Positions 22,541 to 34,809 of a stretch of DNA of 64,000 nucleotides are shown here, piece by piece. Positions within the stretch are counted from its first letter, which is position 1, and each line of letters begins with the position of its first letter. The translations under genes were made by a program, and so were the position numbers. The notes under the pieces are model-generated. The model did no database searches. It had not been told where the DNA came from and worked only from the letters and a program-made list of their open reading frames with translations. Origin of the DNA: Xanthostigma xanthostigma (lineage: Eukaryota; Arthropoda; Insecta; Raphidioptera; Raphidiidae); NCBI GenBank assembly GCA_963575645.1, contig OY754468.1:22282465-22346464 (forward strand). The letters are read 5' to 3'.

Positions 22541-23059
22541 TATTGCACTGGAGTCAACAAACTTGCCTCAAGTGTGTGACAAACAACCAAATTTCACCAA
22601 ATGGGTTCTGTTATTCACCATTTTGATGCGGAACCTTAAAAATCAAGTTAAACACAATTTGTTACCGTTTATCAATTACCTACATGTTTGTCATATACTT
22701 AATTCATGTAAACAACACTTTGTTAGGGAAGTGGGTTTTATGGATCAACAAGCTCTGATTGAAATCTGCATAACTGTAATCCGAATATTCGTATAAATTC
22801 GGCTGTTTGAACACCCTTTTATATTTACTTGTTCAGGTTAATGAGAGTATACTGTAATCTGCAAAGTACATAATGCATTTTTCATACCTGTAAATTAAAA
22901 ATAACACTTTTGAAATACAGTCCGTAATGGAAAAACATAGGATGCAGATAAAAGTCTATATTTTTTACTAAATTCATTACAATATATTATATTTTTTTAA
23001 AATTATAGATTCTCGACAACTAAGGGCACTGTATCAAATTGAAACCATATCACAAAATA

Positions 23060-23120
23060 TCCATGGGCTGAAGTGAGATCCGAACCCACGACAACCTGAT
23101 CCATTACGATATAGGTATTA
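23060..23120 (-). repeat. tRNA-like SINE head, fragment
   Basis: The minus strand reads CGTAATGGATCAGGTTGTCG then TGGGTTCGGATCTCACTTCA. This resembles the promoter-box region (GTGGGTTCGAATCCCAC) of the SINE at 39459-39700. It is too decayed to be a functional tRNA gene. Confidence 0.4.
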
Positions 23121-23167
23121 ACTAGATGTTGTCCGAGAATGAATGATAGCGTATTGAGATAGAACTC

Positions 23168-23378
23168 TTTTCAAAAAAATATTTTTAACAAAAAAATTGA
23201 ATCGACTTCACACTAAAAAGTAAAAAATAATTGCGTATTGAAATGTTTTGGAGTCGGTGTCAGCCAAAATGAAATCTATTCCGAGAACTACACCGACTCC
23301 AAAACATTTCAATACGCAATTATTTTTAACTTTTTAGTGTGAAGTCGGTTCAATTTTTTTGTTAAAAATATTTTATTT
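23168..23378. mobile_element. Palindromic element with ~90-bp arms
   Basis: AAAATATTTTTAACAAAAAA then TTGAATCGACTTCACACTAA and GCGTATTGAAATGTTTTGGA are mirrored by TCCAAAACATTTCAATACGC and TTAGTGTGAAGTCGGTTCAA. The loop (about 23262-23285) is short. Only a few positions differ between arms, so it is probably young or gene-converted. Confidence 0.75.
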
Positions 23379-23394
23379 TTCTCATTTTAGTGTT

Positions 23395-23790
23395 AATCTA
23401 ACACTAAAAATCGGTGAACATACATAAAAAAAATATTATGCGTGCCTTTAAAATTTGAGAGTTTCCCTCGATTTCTCCGGATTACACCATCAGATCCTGA
23501 TTTGGTTCCGATGGGACCACATCTGAGGTGCACTCTTTCGAATAAAAAAAAAATTTGAAAATCGGTCCATAATTGACGGAGAAATCGGTGAACATACATA
23601 ATAAAATAAAATAAAATAAAAAATATACAGACGAACATAAACCTCCTCCTTTTTCAAGTAAATAAAATTGTCGACCAATTTTTCTCAGACCGAACGATAT
23701 ATTGACAAAAAATGATAAAATTACAAATCAATATAACACAAGATGACGTTTCGATCCGGATTTTTGTTGAAGTCGGTTAAAAATCGATTG
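23395..23790 (+). repeat. Lepidopteran repeat with GAAGTCGGTTAAAAATCG tail
   Basis: Modules AAATCGGTGAACATACATAA (twice, ~23410 and ~23583), GGACCACATCTGAGGTGCAC, AACATAAACCTCCTCCTTTT and GAAGTCGGTTAAAAATCG match a family I recognise from moths. A (AATAAA)n stretch lies at 23600-23622. Non-coding. Confidence 0.5.
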
Positions 23791-24742
23791 AATTGTATCT
23801 AAGTGTATTGCGTTTGGACAAGCTAACAGCAGACATATTGAATTTTTGCTGCAACTACACTCGCGTGGACGTACTATAAGCGCCTTAAAAAATCATTATA
23901 TAAGGCACTGTCAAAAACTGTAAGGCGTGCTGTATTCAGAAAGAACCAGCATTTGTATGAGTGATGTACCATTTTCATTATCCTGCAGCTGAACATGGAA
24001 AAACAACGAACTAGGACATCCCTCGGGAACTACTTAATCAACCGGACTAAGAAGTGATAATCTGGGTTATAAATTATTTGCTTGCAAAATTCACATTTTA
24101 TTATGCAAATTAAAAAAAATAGACACTTAGGCTACGTTATAAACACTTTATATAATTCGTTGTATCGACCCAATTTGTGGCTTCAAAAAAATATTTTTTA
24201 AGCCACCCGTTTAACAAAAAATTATATATACACGTAGGTATATATGCTGTATGAATACAACGTACATATGAATTCAATAGTGTAATAATCTGATAACAAA
24301 AATACGAAATATGCTTTGATAAAAAAGTTTGATTATTAAAATAGAATACTAAAATAACTACAAAACACCATTACTGAACGAATATCAATTTTTAGACATT
24401 CGCGAATGCGCATGCGAATATTCATATTCCAAATTTAGCGCCACTTGTCCAAGGCTAAAATCTGGCAGCTGATTGGCCGCACAAGTCGCACGCACATATT
24501 TGTGTGGCTCTGGGTACTAGGTTAATTATAAATATTAAGTCTAAAGCTTTTGACTACCTATTGTAAAGGCCGATAAAAGATTGCAAAAAAACTTAAGTTA
24601 TTTTTTAAAAAAGGAGAAAGAAAAAACTAATATTCGCAAAATATTTGCATGAATTTTGCGAATGTGAATGAGAATATGTATTCGTTAAATCACTAGTATT
24701 AATTATAAAATCATATTATAGGTATAAATATACTAGCGGTCC

Positions 24743-24798
24743 AAATATATCTATCGCACCCGGATGAAACCGGTCATCCGGGTGCGATAGATATATTT
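24743..24798. repeat. Perfect 25-bp inverted repeat, 6-nt loop
   Basis: The arms 24743-24767 and 24774-24798 are exact reverse complements around AACCGG. The key word is CTATCGCACCCGGATGA. The same word bounds the related repeat at 61885-62265, so the hairpin may be the head-to-head junction of two repeat copies. Confidence 0.9.
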
Positions 24799-25205
24799 TG
24801 TGTTGTCGGAAAATTCTGCGAAATGTAATGAAAACGACTACAGTGAAGAAATGTCTGAACTACCTAATAGTTTTGAGCAAATTCTACCAGATTTGCTTTT
24901 GCACTAATAGCTTTAAGCAAATTCTATCAGATGTCGCTAGATGGTACTACCATGTTTTTGTTTGCTTCTAAACTAATAGCGTTTGGCAAATTATAACAGA
25001 TGTCGTTACATGTCACTAAAACAGTTTTTTTTTACAAAACACCGTAATTTTGTGCAAAATTATTAAAAAAAACTATACCTACTATAGTGTAAGTTGAACC
25101 AAGCAAGACACATTTACAAAATTTCATTAAAATCGGTTCAGTGGTTTCGGAGATTCGCGCGGACGAGCATCGTGACACGAGATTTTTATATATAGAGAGA
25201 TTTGA
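24774..25205 (+). repeat. Repeat family with ~75-bp internal tandem units
   Basis: Units CTAATAGCTTTAAGCAAATT then CTATCAGATGTCGCTAG recur near 24867, 24905 and 24972. They are followed by ATTAAAATCGGTTCAGTGGT then TTCGGAGATTCGCGCGGACG and TTTTTATATATAGAGAGA, which is a typical insect SINE/RTE 3' end. A reverse-oriented relative is at 61885-62265. Confidence 0.6.
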
Positions 25206-25570
25206 AATGATGACTGGTAGAATGATATACAATAAATATTATTTAAACAACAAAAAATATGAATAATTAACAAATATAACTCGGTAAACTTACAAAGAAC
25301 AGCTTCTAGTCAACTTATAAATAAAGCACCATGTACAAAAAAAACATACGCTTTTAGCAATTTTGCATTTTTGTAACATTGACATATGCACACACCGCAC
25401 ACTATATTTAATTATTTACTTTATCTTTTATTTGTACAGCGTAGAAAAATGCAAAACAAAACTTGCTCTGATTACACTCCAAACACAAATGTGAAATGTG
25501 AAGATGCATTTATTATTGTACAGCTGAGCCACAAATATTGTGCCTTGATTTTTAACCGTTCTACTATGGT

Positions 25571-25992
25571 AAGGCCGCTGCACACGAGGCTGGAATTATT
25601 GCTGGGACTTGCGCTGACTGGCGCGCTGGCTCCGAAGATAAACGTCACTGCGAGCTCGCGTAATGGTCACAAGATGGATTTCAAAATTAAAACCAAGCAT
25701 ATTTTTTGCGCTTGTTTTGAGCAAGAACCAATCGGGAAACAGTATCTTGTCACGTGGGTGACACGGGCAAACGTCCACAAACAAACACGGCGTCATAGTT
25801 TATGTTCTGTTCATTTTTCTTAACATTGGAACTGTCACTGCGCTCGTACCAAACCCATCTACAAAGCCAGCTGCAAAACACGCATCGTGTTAAGCGAACA
25901 CAAAAAAGTCATCATGCAATCCAACGCCACAGCACGCTTTAAAACTAGCAGCTAAATCTGGCGGCTAAACCAGTCTCGTGGGCAGCAGCCTT
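25571..25992 (+). mobile_element. MITE family A copy
   Basis: It opens AAGGCCGCTGCACACGAGGC and closes CCAGTCTCGTGGGCAGCAGC then CTT. The interior shares AACCAATCGGGAAACAGTAT, CGTCACTGCGAGCTC and a GTGTTAAGCGAACAC block with other copies. A 145-aa open frame overlaps it but has no protein family resemblance and spans the element boundary, so I do not call it a gene. Confidence 0.7.
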
Positions 25993-26110
25993 TAGCTGTA
26001 TTGTTCTTTTAATTTCTCCTTAAATCAATTTTATGGTTTATTTATGTCGCTAATGACGCTATTCTGTACGGCTAATGTAATAATTTACATAGCTTTTAAT
26101 TTTTGTTATT

Positions 26111-26391
26111 ATTAATAGCAATAATAATGCGTTTAACGTCCGTTTCTCGATTTTATGTCATAACAGATGCCATTCGCACCATTCCTATTTTTTTTTTCTA
26201 CCACACTTCCCGTTATTTTCTACAAATTTTAAACTTCCACTTAACTAATAGCAATGGGCGAATGAAGGAATTTTACGACATTAGGATAAGGTAGGCAGAT
26301 TTTGAGCATAGGAGTTTGACAGGTAATTGGTCTTGGTCTTGAATAAGAAACCATCTCGCTATTTATCTGGAATTATTAAGTGAAAACATTC
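26111..26391 (-). mobile_element. SINE copy, 5'-truncated, with 12-bp target duplication
   Basis: The body (GCGTTTAACGTCCGTTT, ATGTCATAACAGATGCCATT, GACATTAGGATAAGGTA, TTTATCTGGAATTATT as read on plus) is shared with 63341-63768. ATTTTTGTTATT at 26099-26110 recurs at 26392-26403 as a perfect duplication. The AATAATAAT tail is on the left, so the element runs on the minus strand. The tRNA-like head of the other copy is absent: a 5' truncation. Confidence 0.75.
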
Positions 26392-26403
26392 ATTTTTGTT
26401 ATT

Positions 26404-27342
26404 TATTTATATTGTAATTAAATAAATTAAAGTGAAACAAAAATTTAAGAGCGCTCTAAAGTTTAATATTGACGACACATAATAGCATCATAAACCTACT
26501 TCAAAAATAGAAACATCTACGCTAAATGTCATACCAGAAATCCAGAATAAGTGTTGTCTTCTTGTCTCGTCTGTGACTTATAGACTAAAAATCGCAATTT
26601 TTAAAATTTTGATAATAAATTAATCTTGTGTTTTTTTTAATAAAAACAAATATACTCGAGTTTGCACAAACTATCTTATTTTCGTTATTTCATAATTAAT
26701 TTCTCATAACGTATAATTGCCTATTCAGTAGGCTATGTATAGTGGATCCGTTGTTACGCTTCACTAATTGGTATTACCTGGACCTTCCACCAATTAATTT
26801 ATTCAGCTTGTTATTATTTTTATTAACAAACAACATACAGTTGATACGTTCACTAGTTTGTTTTTATTGTATAGTGTGTTTTTTCATGCTCTGTTTGAGA
26901 TAATGATGAGTCATTTTTTAGCACATTCTAAAACATTAATGTGTCATTATTTAAGATAATAGAAATTATAAGTATTTTTTTTTGTAATGTATATAATAAT
27001 TGATACTAGCTGAATTATTTTTATGTTCTTTATTTGAAAGCAGTTTTACAAGTATGTATTTAAAATTTTGACAAAAATGCATAGTGCTGATTATATAACA
27101 TCAAATGAATTATTACCTAACTTACTATTTCTAAAGGTAAATACACACAATCTTTAAACATATTATTAGCCGGATAGGGAATCACGTGTACGAAAATTGC
27201 TAAAATTAGTATAATATGATGCATATGCAAGTTTTTAAACAAAAACATACGTACGTATTCAATGTGGTGGAAGTAAAGAAATATGGCGGAAGGACGGGTG
27301 TGTTATATTTCACGTAACTAATTTGATTAAAGAATTGAAACT
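26404..27342. other. Unassigned AT-rich stretch
   Basis: No coding motif, terminal repeat or RNA gene was recognised in this ~940 bp. Confidence 0.4.
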
Positions 27343-27860
27343 AAAGGACCCCGCACAAACCTTATGGGATTTGGTTCTCAGTTAAATTGATCAAAAATGG
27401 TTTTATTTTATAGTTTAAAGGTCACTAAGAAAAAGTATCCATCGGCGCATAGCCTAAAGTCCAATAGATTTTTAGCTAGAGATATGTTTAGCGAGAATTT
27501 AGATACAGGGATATCCATTGAATTCACAATCTTAAAAAATCCTAAGCTCTAGAAACATGTTTTCGAGTGCGCTGAATCCGAATATGACATTATTATTTTA
27601 TACAGGCTCACACCTGCCAACATTACCAAGTTTTCGACTATTTTTCTATTTCTAAAAAAAGCACAAAAGTTGTTTGTGAATTCAATGAATATCCCTGTAT
27701 CTAAAATCTTGCTAAACATATCTGTAGCTAAAAATATATTGGTTTTTAGGTTATGCGCCCATGGACACCTTTTCTTAGCGATCTTTAAACTATAAAATAA
27801 AACCATTTTCGATCAATTTAACCGAGAACCAAATTCCATAAGGTTTGTGCAGGGTCCTTT
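27343..27860. mobile_element. Foldback element with ~190-bp arms
   Basis: AAAGGACCCCGCACAAACCT then TATGGGATTTGGTTCTC is mirrored by GAGAACCAAATTCCATAAGG then TTTGTGCAGGGTCCTTT. Inner blocks AAAAATGGTTTTATTTTATAG and CAGGGATATCCATTGAATTC are mirrored too. A loop of about 100 bp lies at 27545-27650. The 85-aa antisense frame within is a by-product. Confidence 0.75.
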
Positions 27861-28486
27861 GCATGTTTTAAAAATTTTTCAATAAAAACGAAAAAAATAC
27901 GGTATGTATGTGATAACTGAAAAACAACGAATATAAGGTAAGTTATCAGAATTAGTTGTGACAAATACGATAAGCATATTTCACTCGTCTAGTTATGATA
28001 AAACCACAAGAGTTGTTATTTTCTATTGTCATAATAATTTATTGTTATCTTTATAATACACCAAAGAAGTTTAAAACAAACAAAGACGCAATATATCTTA
28101 AAGACAAATAATGTAGATATTTTTAAAATGGCAAGCAGCCATGCGCTCAGATTTCATTATGAGGAGGGAACGGAGGTTGTTCACTAAACTTGCGTAACAG
28201 AAAGGTTACGACAAAATCTTAAAGAAGGATAAGATAAAGCGATTTTATTAAGATGAATCACTTTCACGTAGAATACGAGTAGCAAAATAATAAAAACGCT
28301 ACATAAAATTGAATAGATATAAGACAAGTGTATTTAATAAATTGAAATTAAAGTTAAAAAAAAAAAACAAAACTTAAAAAAAACACTTTTTATAGCAATG
28401 TGAACGATAGGTCCCCCCGAACTCGATATATTCTCAATTTTTGAATAAGCTTGAAATGAGAGTAGCTTATTCAAAAAAATAAATAA

Positions 28487-28652
28487 GGTTTGTTCCAAGC
28501 AGCAGAGAACGGTAACAGGACTGTCACAGTCCTGTTACTGCGCAAGACTGCCTTGCGCACTAGCTCAAAAATCAATACAAATAGTTTCGTTTTAGCTAGT
28601 GCACAAGATGGTGACGATTCTGTTACCGTTCTCTGACTGCTTGGAACATACC
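28487..28652. mobile_element. Foldback MITE family B
   Basis: GGTTTGTTCCAAGCAGCAGA then GAACGGTAACAG is mirrored by CTGTTACCGTTCTCTGACTG then CTTGGAACATACC. The internal TACTGCGCAAGACTGCCTTG and GCGCACTAGCTCAAAA parts also match the copy at 36463-36630. Non-coding. Confidence 0.75.
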
Positions 28653-29168
28653 TATTATATAGAGTTGGAAAACTAAAGACAGTGGTCATAAAAAACGATA
28701 GGACCCGATTTTTATTCAGATTTTATTTCCAGTTTTTTCTGATAAAATAGTGGTTTTGGTTTCGGTTACTGAGACGTTTTTAACTGCAACGATTTCAATC
28801 TTTGTTGAAAGACATTTTATTGTATCAATTATTACAAAAAAATAATAATTAATAGACCTGTTCTGATTGCGTTACGAATATCAGCGTGTATTTTACTACA
28901 GAAGTAGAGAATTTCGTACTAAGCCCTGGAGTGTATCGGTGTTTTGGTGTATGCAGTTCATTTAAATGTGTTAGAAATACTTCCGAAAGCTTGGGGATAA
29001 CATTTCGTATATTTTTATTCTATTTGCAAAACAGTTTATCATTTTTACAATTGCATTAGGATAAATGCAGTCTTTTGTTCGTTTATGTATTCAGCTTTAA
29101 AATTGTTTCCTGGATATTGTTGTAACATAAATATAGCTTAGGGCTGGGATATACATTCGTTCTGTTAA

Positions 29169-29588
29169 GAGTATTCGTCCCTGCAAATACCCCCTGCACC
29201 CTTCATCTCAAATCTTTTCCCCTCGCCTAAAAACGGTTCGCGCTCTCCCGTTGCTATTTTTAAAGCCAGAGGGTTCTGGTAAACACCAAATGAAAGACAA
29301 AGAATCAGACTACAGATCCTTCAGGCGAATTTTTTGAAAAAAAAATCCTAAAAAAACTTACAATCCTTTGAAAAAAATAATAAGCTACGTAAAATTTCAC
29401 ACGTAGGCGAAACTGTTTTTCAAAAAATTCGCCTGAAGGATCTGTAGTCTGATTCTTTGTCTTTCATTTGGCGTTTACCAGAATCCTCTAGCTTTAAAAA
29501 TAGCGTCGGGAGAGCGCGAACCGTTTTTAAGCGAGGGGAAAAGATTTGAGATGAAGGGTGCAGGGGGTATTTGCAGGGACGAATACTC
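29169..29588. mobile_element. TTAA-flanked foldback MITE, copy 1
   Basis: The unit starts GAGTATTCGTCCCTGCAAAT and ends ATTTGCAGGGACGAATACTC. It is flanked by TTAA at 29165-29168 and 29589-29592, the piggyBac-type signature. The arms are about 165 bp with high identity, around a core containing ATAATAAGCTACGTAAAATT. Copy 2 is at 40954-41373. Open frames in the arms are mirror by-products. Confidence 0.85.
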
Positions 29589-29592
29589 TTAA

Positions 29593-30931
29593 GTTCTATC
29601 AAGTTAATACAAACAGAAGTTGGGTAGTTAATATTTATTACGAAATTTAAACGAACTGTTTTTTTATTGAAATGTTTGATAAAAAAAAGTAAATTACTCT
29701 CAAATAGTTTAAATTTCATAAAGGCCATTATTTATTTTGCACATGTACAGATTTTTGTGTATCTCAAATATAGAACATGTACTATTTTAAAAACATCGGA
29801 ATTTTTCAATTAGATGGTAAAAAAATGCCTATTTTGTGTCTCGGTTGCATTTTAAAAGTATTTTACTTAAAAACAATTATGTGTTTGTTACGAGTCCAAC
29901 TAACAACAAATAAGTTTCATCAAAATCGCGTCGATAAGTGATTTGAGATAAGCGTCTTAGAAATTTATGAGATAATAACTACAAGTGCATAAACAAAGCT
30001 GGACTTCACCAATTTTAAAAACATATTTTATGTTAATGTAATTATTAGCCTCCGTGACGTTTTAAACTGTTTTTAAAAATTTAATAGATGCAAGTACACA
30101 TGCAAAGCTGGTACTGGACTGATTTTTTTAAAACATATTTTAGGTTAATATAATTACTAGCTTTTGTGATGTTTGAAACTGATTTTACAAAGTTAAAACT
30201 GATAATAACGATTACTATTAGTAAAAACATTAGTACATTTTTAATTATTAAAAAAAAATATGTTTTTAGTCTAATTTTTGGATGATTTTTAAAAAGAAAA
30301 TCCTATTGAAAATAATGTGAAAATAAAAAACGGTTTCATTTCCACATGGTTTTGTTAAATGTCAATATTTCTCCATTAAATGTGCAGTCCTAGAGGGATG
30401 TTAATTATATATAAAACATTAAGCTTTACGGAGCTTTAGTCAGCAGGCAAATTAAGTAATTAAAATAAAAGTAAACGCGTTAAATATAAAGGTCATTAAA
30501 TTTTAATAAAAGGGATAATTAACACTCTTACACACGGATTATCGAAAAATAAATGTTATGTGAAAAAATCTGCTTGGCTTATTGACACAATAACATTTTT
30601 ATAAAGGATGTAACACAACAATAAGCTGGAAAACTGTATGTGAGTTCTATTTGTCCAATTACGCACAGGCTTAGAAATAAAATTCAAATTGAAATTATTG
30701 CGCCAGCAATATTTAGTGCAGTATTAATTTCGCAAATCATCTGTAAAAGACAACAATTTTAATATTTAAATTGTGAGCAGGTACGTATCTCCAGAAAACA
30801 TTTTATTGTAACCTTTGACGTAAGAACTTGCTTTTGTCTCACTTAAATATGCGATTTGCACAAAATTACATGTTTGCTTTATTACAGAAGTCTGAACTAT
30901 TCGAAAAGAAAATTGTAATTTTTTTATATAA
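29593..30931. other. Unassigned AT-rich stretch with a local duplication
   Basis: A ~110-bp imperfect tandem duplication lies at about 30010-30190 (AAACATATTTTATGTTAATG versus AAACATATTTTAGGTTAATA, then GTGACGTTTTAAACTG versus GTGATGTTTGAAACTG). Nothing else was recognised. Confidence 0.45.
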
Positions 30932-31264
30932 AACTAGCGGACCTGGTAGGCAGTAGTTGTACTGCCACAGACCTTGAATATAATAAAAATTCTTGAATTA
31001 AAAAGTATTGAGAAATGTTGAAAGGCTAAAAATTTGAGAATGTATATTTTTGATGTGAGAAATAAAAAAAAATATCAAAAAAAAAATTTGGTCATAAAAT
31101 TACAAAATAATTTTCTGAATCTCTACAACAGCGACAACTACCGTGTCCAACTATAGCTAAGAACCATCCAGGTGACTCCATAAGTATAAAAAAAATTTCA
31201 TCAAAATCGGTCAAGCTGTTTAGGAGGAGAAGAATTAGGATCACACGGACACTGGAATTTTATA
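30932..31264 (+). repeat. SINE/RTE-like repeat, CTAGCGGACC...GGTCAAGCTGTT type
   Basis: It starts AACTAGCGGACCTGGTAGGC and ends with TTTCATCAAAATCGGTCAAG then CTGTTTAGGAGGAG...CACACGGACACTGGAATTTT, an arrangement typical of insect SINE/RTE tails. Non-coding. Confidence 0.5.
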
Positions 31265-31889
31265 GGCGTAAAACGTGTACTGTGTGCAATATATTCAAAC
31301 AATACACTGCCACTGAAAAAGATACGCAGTGTTTATGAAAAAGTATAATTAAAATAAAAATTAATTGAGACTTCGTCATATTGAAAAAACAATTTTATTG
31401 TAAGTATGAGAAGAATAAAAAAAAGTTAATGGCCAAAAAAAGCATAAATATTTTTATTCATACACTAAAATTCAGTGTCAGGAAAGAATACGCGAGTATT
31501 GCAAAGAAGGCAATGAGAAATTTAATATTGAATTAATGTTCAAATTATTTCAATATATTTATGAAATGGATGTGACGTATATATGTACACAAAACAGAAG
31601 AATTGTACAGAGTGGAGGGAGCGAACCTGTGCGTGTCGGTATGCATGTATATAAAAATGGGGACCTGATTGGTAAAAGAGGATGAGGCCGGGAAGATAAA
31701 GAGACATCAGTTTGCAGGTTGTGGTTGTTGAATATATCGATTCTCCATTAGCCATCACATTGCGGAAATTGAGGGAAACGTCCTCCAACCGACATTGGGT
31801 TGAGTTCGACGATCAAGTGCTCCGACTACGTTACGAATAGCATTGTACAGACTGTTCACAAAAACCAGGTTTCCGATCTTGCCAACATT
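31265..31889. other. Unassigned stretch upstream of LINE
   Basis: No motif was recognised. The 3' part may include degraded 5' sequence of the LINE that follows, but no EN-like translation could be read. Confidence 0.35.
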
Positions 31890-34767
31890 TTCAACTTTAA
31901 TTTTTGAAATATTGTGATCTATTACAGATAAGTATAGACGGTAAATTGGTTGTATTATCCATCTACAGATCTCCTTCTGAACATAATATTATTCCTTTTC
32001 TAGATGGACTTCGACTGAACATTAATAAAATAAAAAATGCAAACGACATAGTACTCGTTGGTGACCTAAACATAAATATATTGCCATCAACAAACAGACA
32101 TCCACAGACAGACTTATACCTGGACTTACTTGCGGAATACAATATTAAAACCGTTATCAACAAACCAACAAGGATATCGGAAGGACGACAAACATGCATT
32201 GACCATATTATGGTGAAAACAAAATGTTTAGTAAATGCAGCAGTTTTTGAATCAACACTCACAGACCATTACTCTACAATTCTTGTCATTTGTAATAAAA
32301 TCGGCAACAATCTTACACAAAAAGGTAAAACTAAATACATCACTAATTTTGAACAACTAATTAACCTAGTAAAACAAGAGACTTGGATTTCAACGATGAA
32401 TACGAATGACATTAATATAGCAACCAACAACTTCATAACCACACTACAAAAGCATATAAATAACACTACACGAACACAAATACTAACACACAAACAACAC
32501 TGTCTAAAACCATGGATAACTGAAAATATATTACGATCTATACATAGAAGAAATAAAATACACCAGCAAGTGAGAAGATTTCCCAATAATATCCAATTAA
32601 AAATCTATTATAACCGTTACAGAAATATTTGTAATAAACTGATAAAAACAACTAAAAATAATTATTATAAAAAACAAATAGAACAAAACGCACTTAACAC
32701 ACAGAAAACATGGAAAACCATCAAAAACATTGCAAACCTAAACACTAACAAAACACAGGATAATATACAAAACATACACACATCTCATTCCACTATAAAC
32801 GTAAACACAGATCCAAAAGCTGCTGCAAATGCTTTCAATGAACATTTTATTGATGTGGGAAATAAACTAGCAATGACAATATTGGACAAATTAGATACTA
32901 CGGAGGACAAACTCGTGGCATCTAGTACATCCCATCCTAATATTCCTTCTAGTATTTTCCTAACTCCTGTTTTAGAAAGAGAAATTGCCAGCATTATTGA
33001 CGACTTACAGACAAACAGCGCACCTGGACCGGACACGTTGACTGTAGCACTTATTAAAAAAATAAAAAATTATATACTTCAGCCATTAGCGCATATTATT
33101 AATCTAAGTATAGGAAACGGTGAGATACCTGATCATTTTAAGAGATCAATAATATGTCCTATATTTAAATCAGGAAAAAAATCAGACTTAACAAACTATC
33201 GACCTATATCACTATTAAACACGACAAGCAAAATATTAGAAAAAGTAATTAAAAAAAGACTGACAAATTATTTAGACAAATACAATATATTATCTACTAA
33301 CCAGTTTGGATTTAGACAGGGACTAGGGACAAGTGACGCTATCAGCACACTAACGACAAAAATTGTGACTGACGTTGACAAAGACTTAAAATGTTTGGCT
33401 ATTTTTCTAGACCTGGCCAAAGCCTTTGATACTGTCCCTCACAAAATCCTATTACAAAAGTTATTTAACATAGGCATTCGAGGTGTAGCTTTGAGCTGGT
33501 TTGAGAGCTATTTGTCCAACAGACAACAGTCCACATCTGTGAATGGAGTACTCAGTGATACGCAGACTATTCTCTTTGGCATACCGCAAGGTACAGTTCT
33601 TGGACCCATTCTGTTTTTGATTTATATAAATGATCTTTGCAATAACAATGCAGATGGGTCCATATTTTCATTTGCAGATGATACTGTCCTCTATTTCGCA
33701 GATGTGGACTGGAAAACTACGTACAAGAACGCAGAAAATGGACTGGCAAATGTGCATAAGTGGCTTAATAATAACCTACTGACGCTAAACGAGACAAAAA
33801 CCAAATATATGACCTTTAGCCCAACGATTACTGGACAACCAACTGATATGACTCTTACACTACATACATGCAACAACGTACAAATAACTTGTGACTGCAC
33901 ACAACTGACTAAAACGAACAATATTAAATACTTAGGTGTCATAATTGACAATAATTTAAAGTGGGAAACACACATCATCGACTTGACAAAAAAGATACGG
34001 AAATTAATTTACATATTTATAACCTTACGACAAATACTGACGCCGACTTTAATAAAAACAGTTTATTATGCACTTTGCCAGTCACTTTTAAACTATGGAA
34101 TAGCGGCTTGGGGCGGAGCTTCCGAATCGGCACTTATTCCGATTAAAAATGCACAAAAGCTACTTATACGCATAATAACTAAAAAGCCTCCCTTATTCCC
34201 AACTAACCAATTGTTCCAAGAGTTCCAGGTTTTAAATATACAACAGCTATATTTAAAATCTATCCTTACCATGTATCACCACAATCCCTCTACGCATACC
34301 CGATTTTTACATAACCATGGAACCAGATCCCAAGCCCAATATACTGTCCAACCTCCTAGAATGTCAAAGGCATTTGGCCAAAAACACATGCACTACCTTG
34401 CTCCCAAAATATACAACCAAATTCCCGTAGAAATAAAGAGCTGCACTAGTAAAAAAGCATTCTGTAAGAAAATAACAAAATGGATAGTTACAGAAGAAGC
34501 TCGAAGTATTATCAATGTTCTCATTTGAGTGCCGCACACATAAACACACATTGCTACACACACAATTAACCACTAAGTGCGCACACACACGCACACACAC
34601 ACACCACAGATACAAGCACACAAAACCAAACATTTAACACGCAAGCGCAATTTATAAAATATGTATTTAAAAATCCACCCTAGCACTGGCTATGCCAAGT
34701 TGGGTGGATCAATTTCATACATAATATAGCAATTATATATTATTTGTACTGTATTTATTGAAATAAA

Positions 34768-34809
<42 letters not shown>

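Noticed and set aside
25386-25823. 145-aa plus-strand open frame
   Set aside because: It crosses into a MITE family A copy and shows no domain; its ending is shared MITE sequence.
29420-29728. 102-aa minus-strand frame and mirror frames at 40940 and 41205
   Set aside because: They share a RQMKDKESDYRSFRRIF ending only because they lie in the arms of the TTAA foldback MITE. Both strands of both copies give it.
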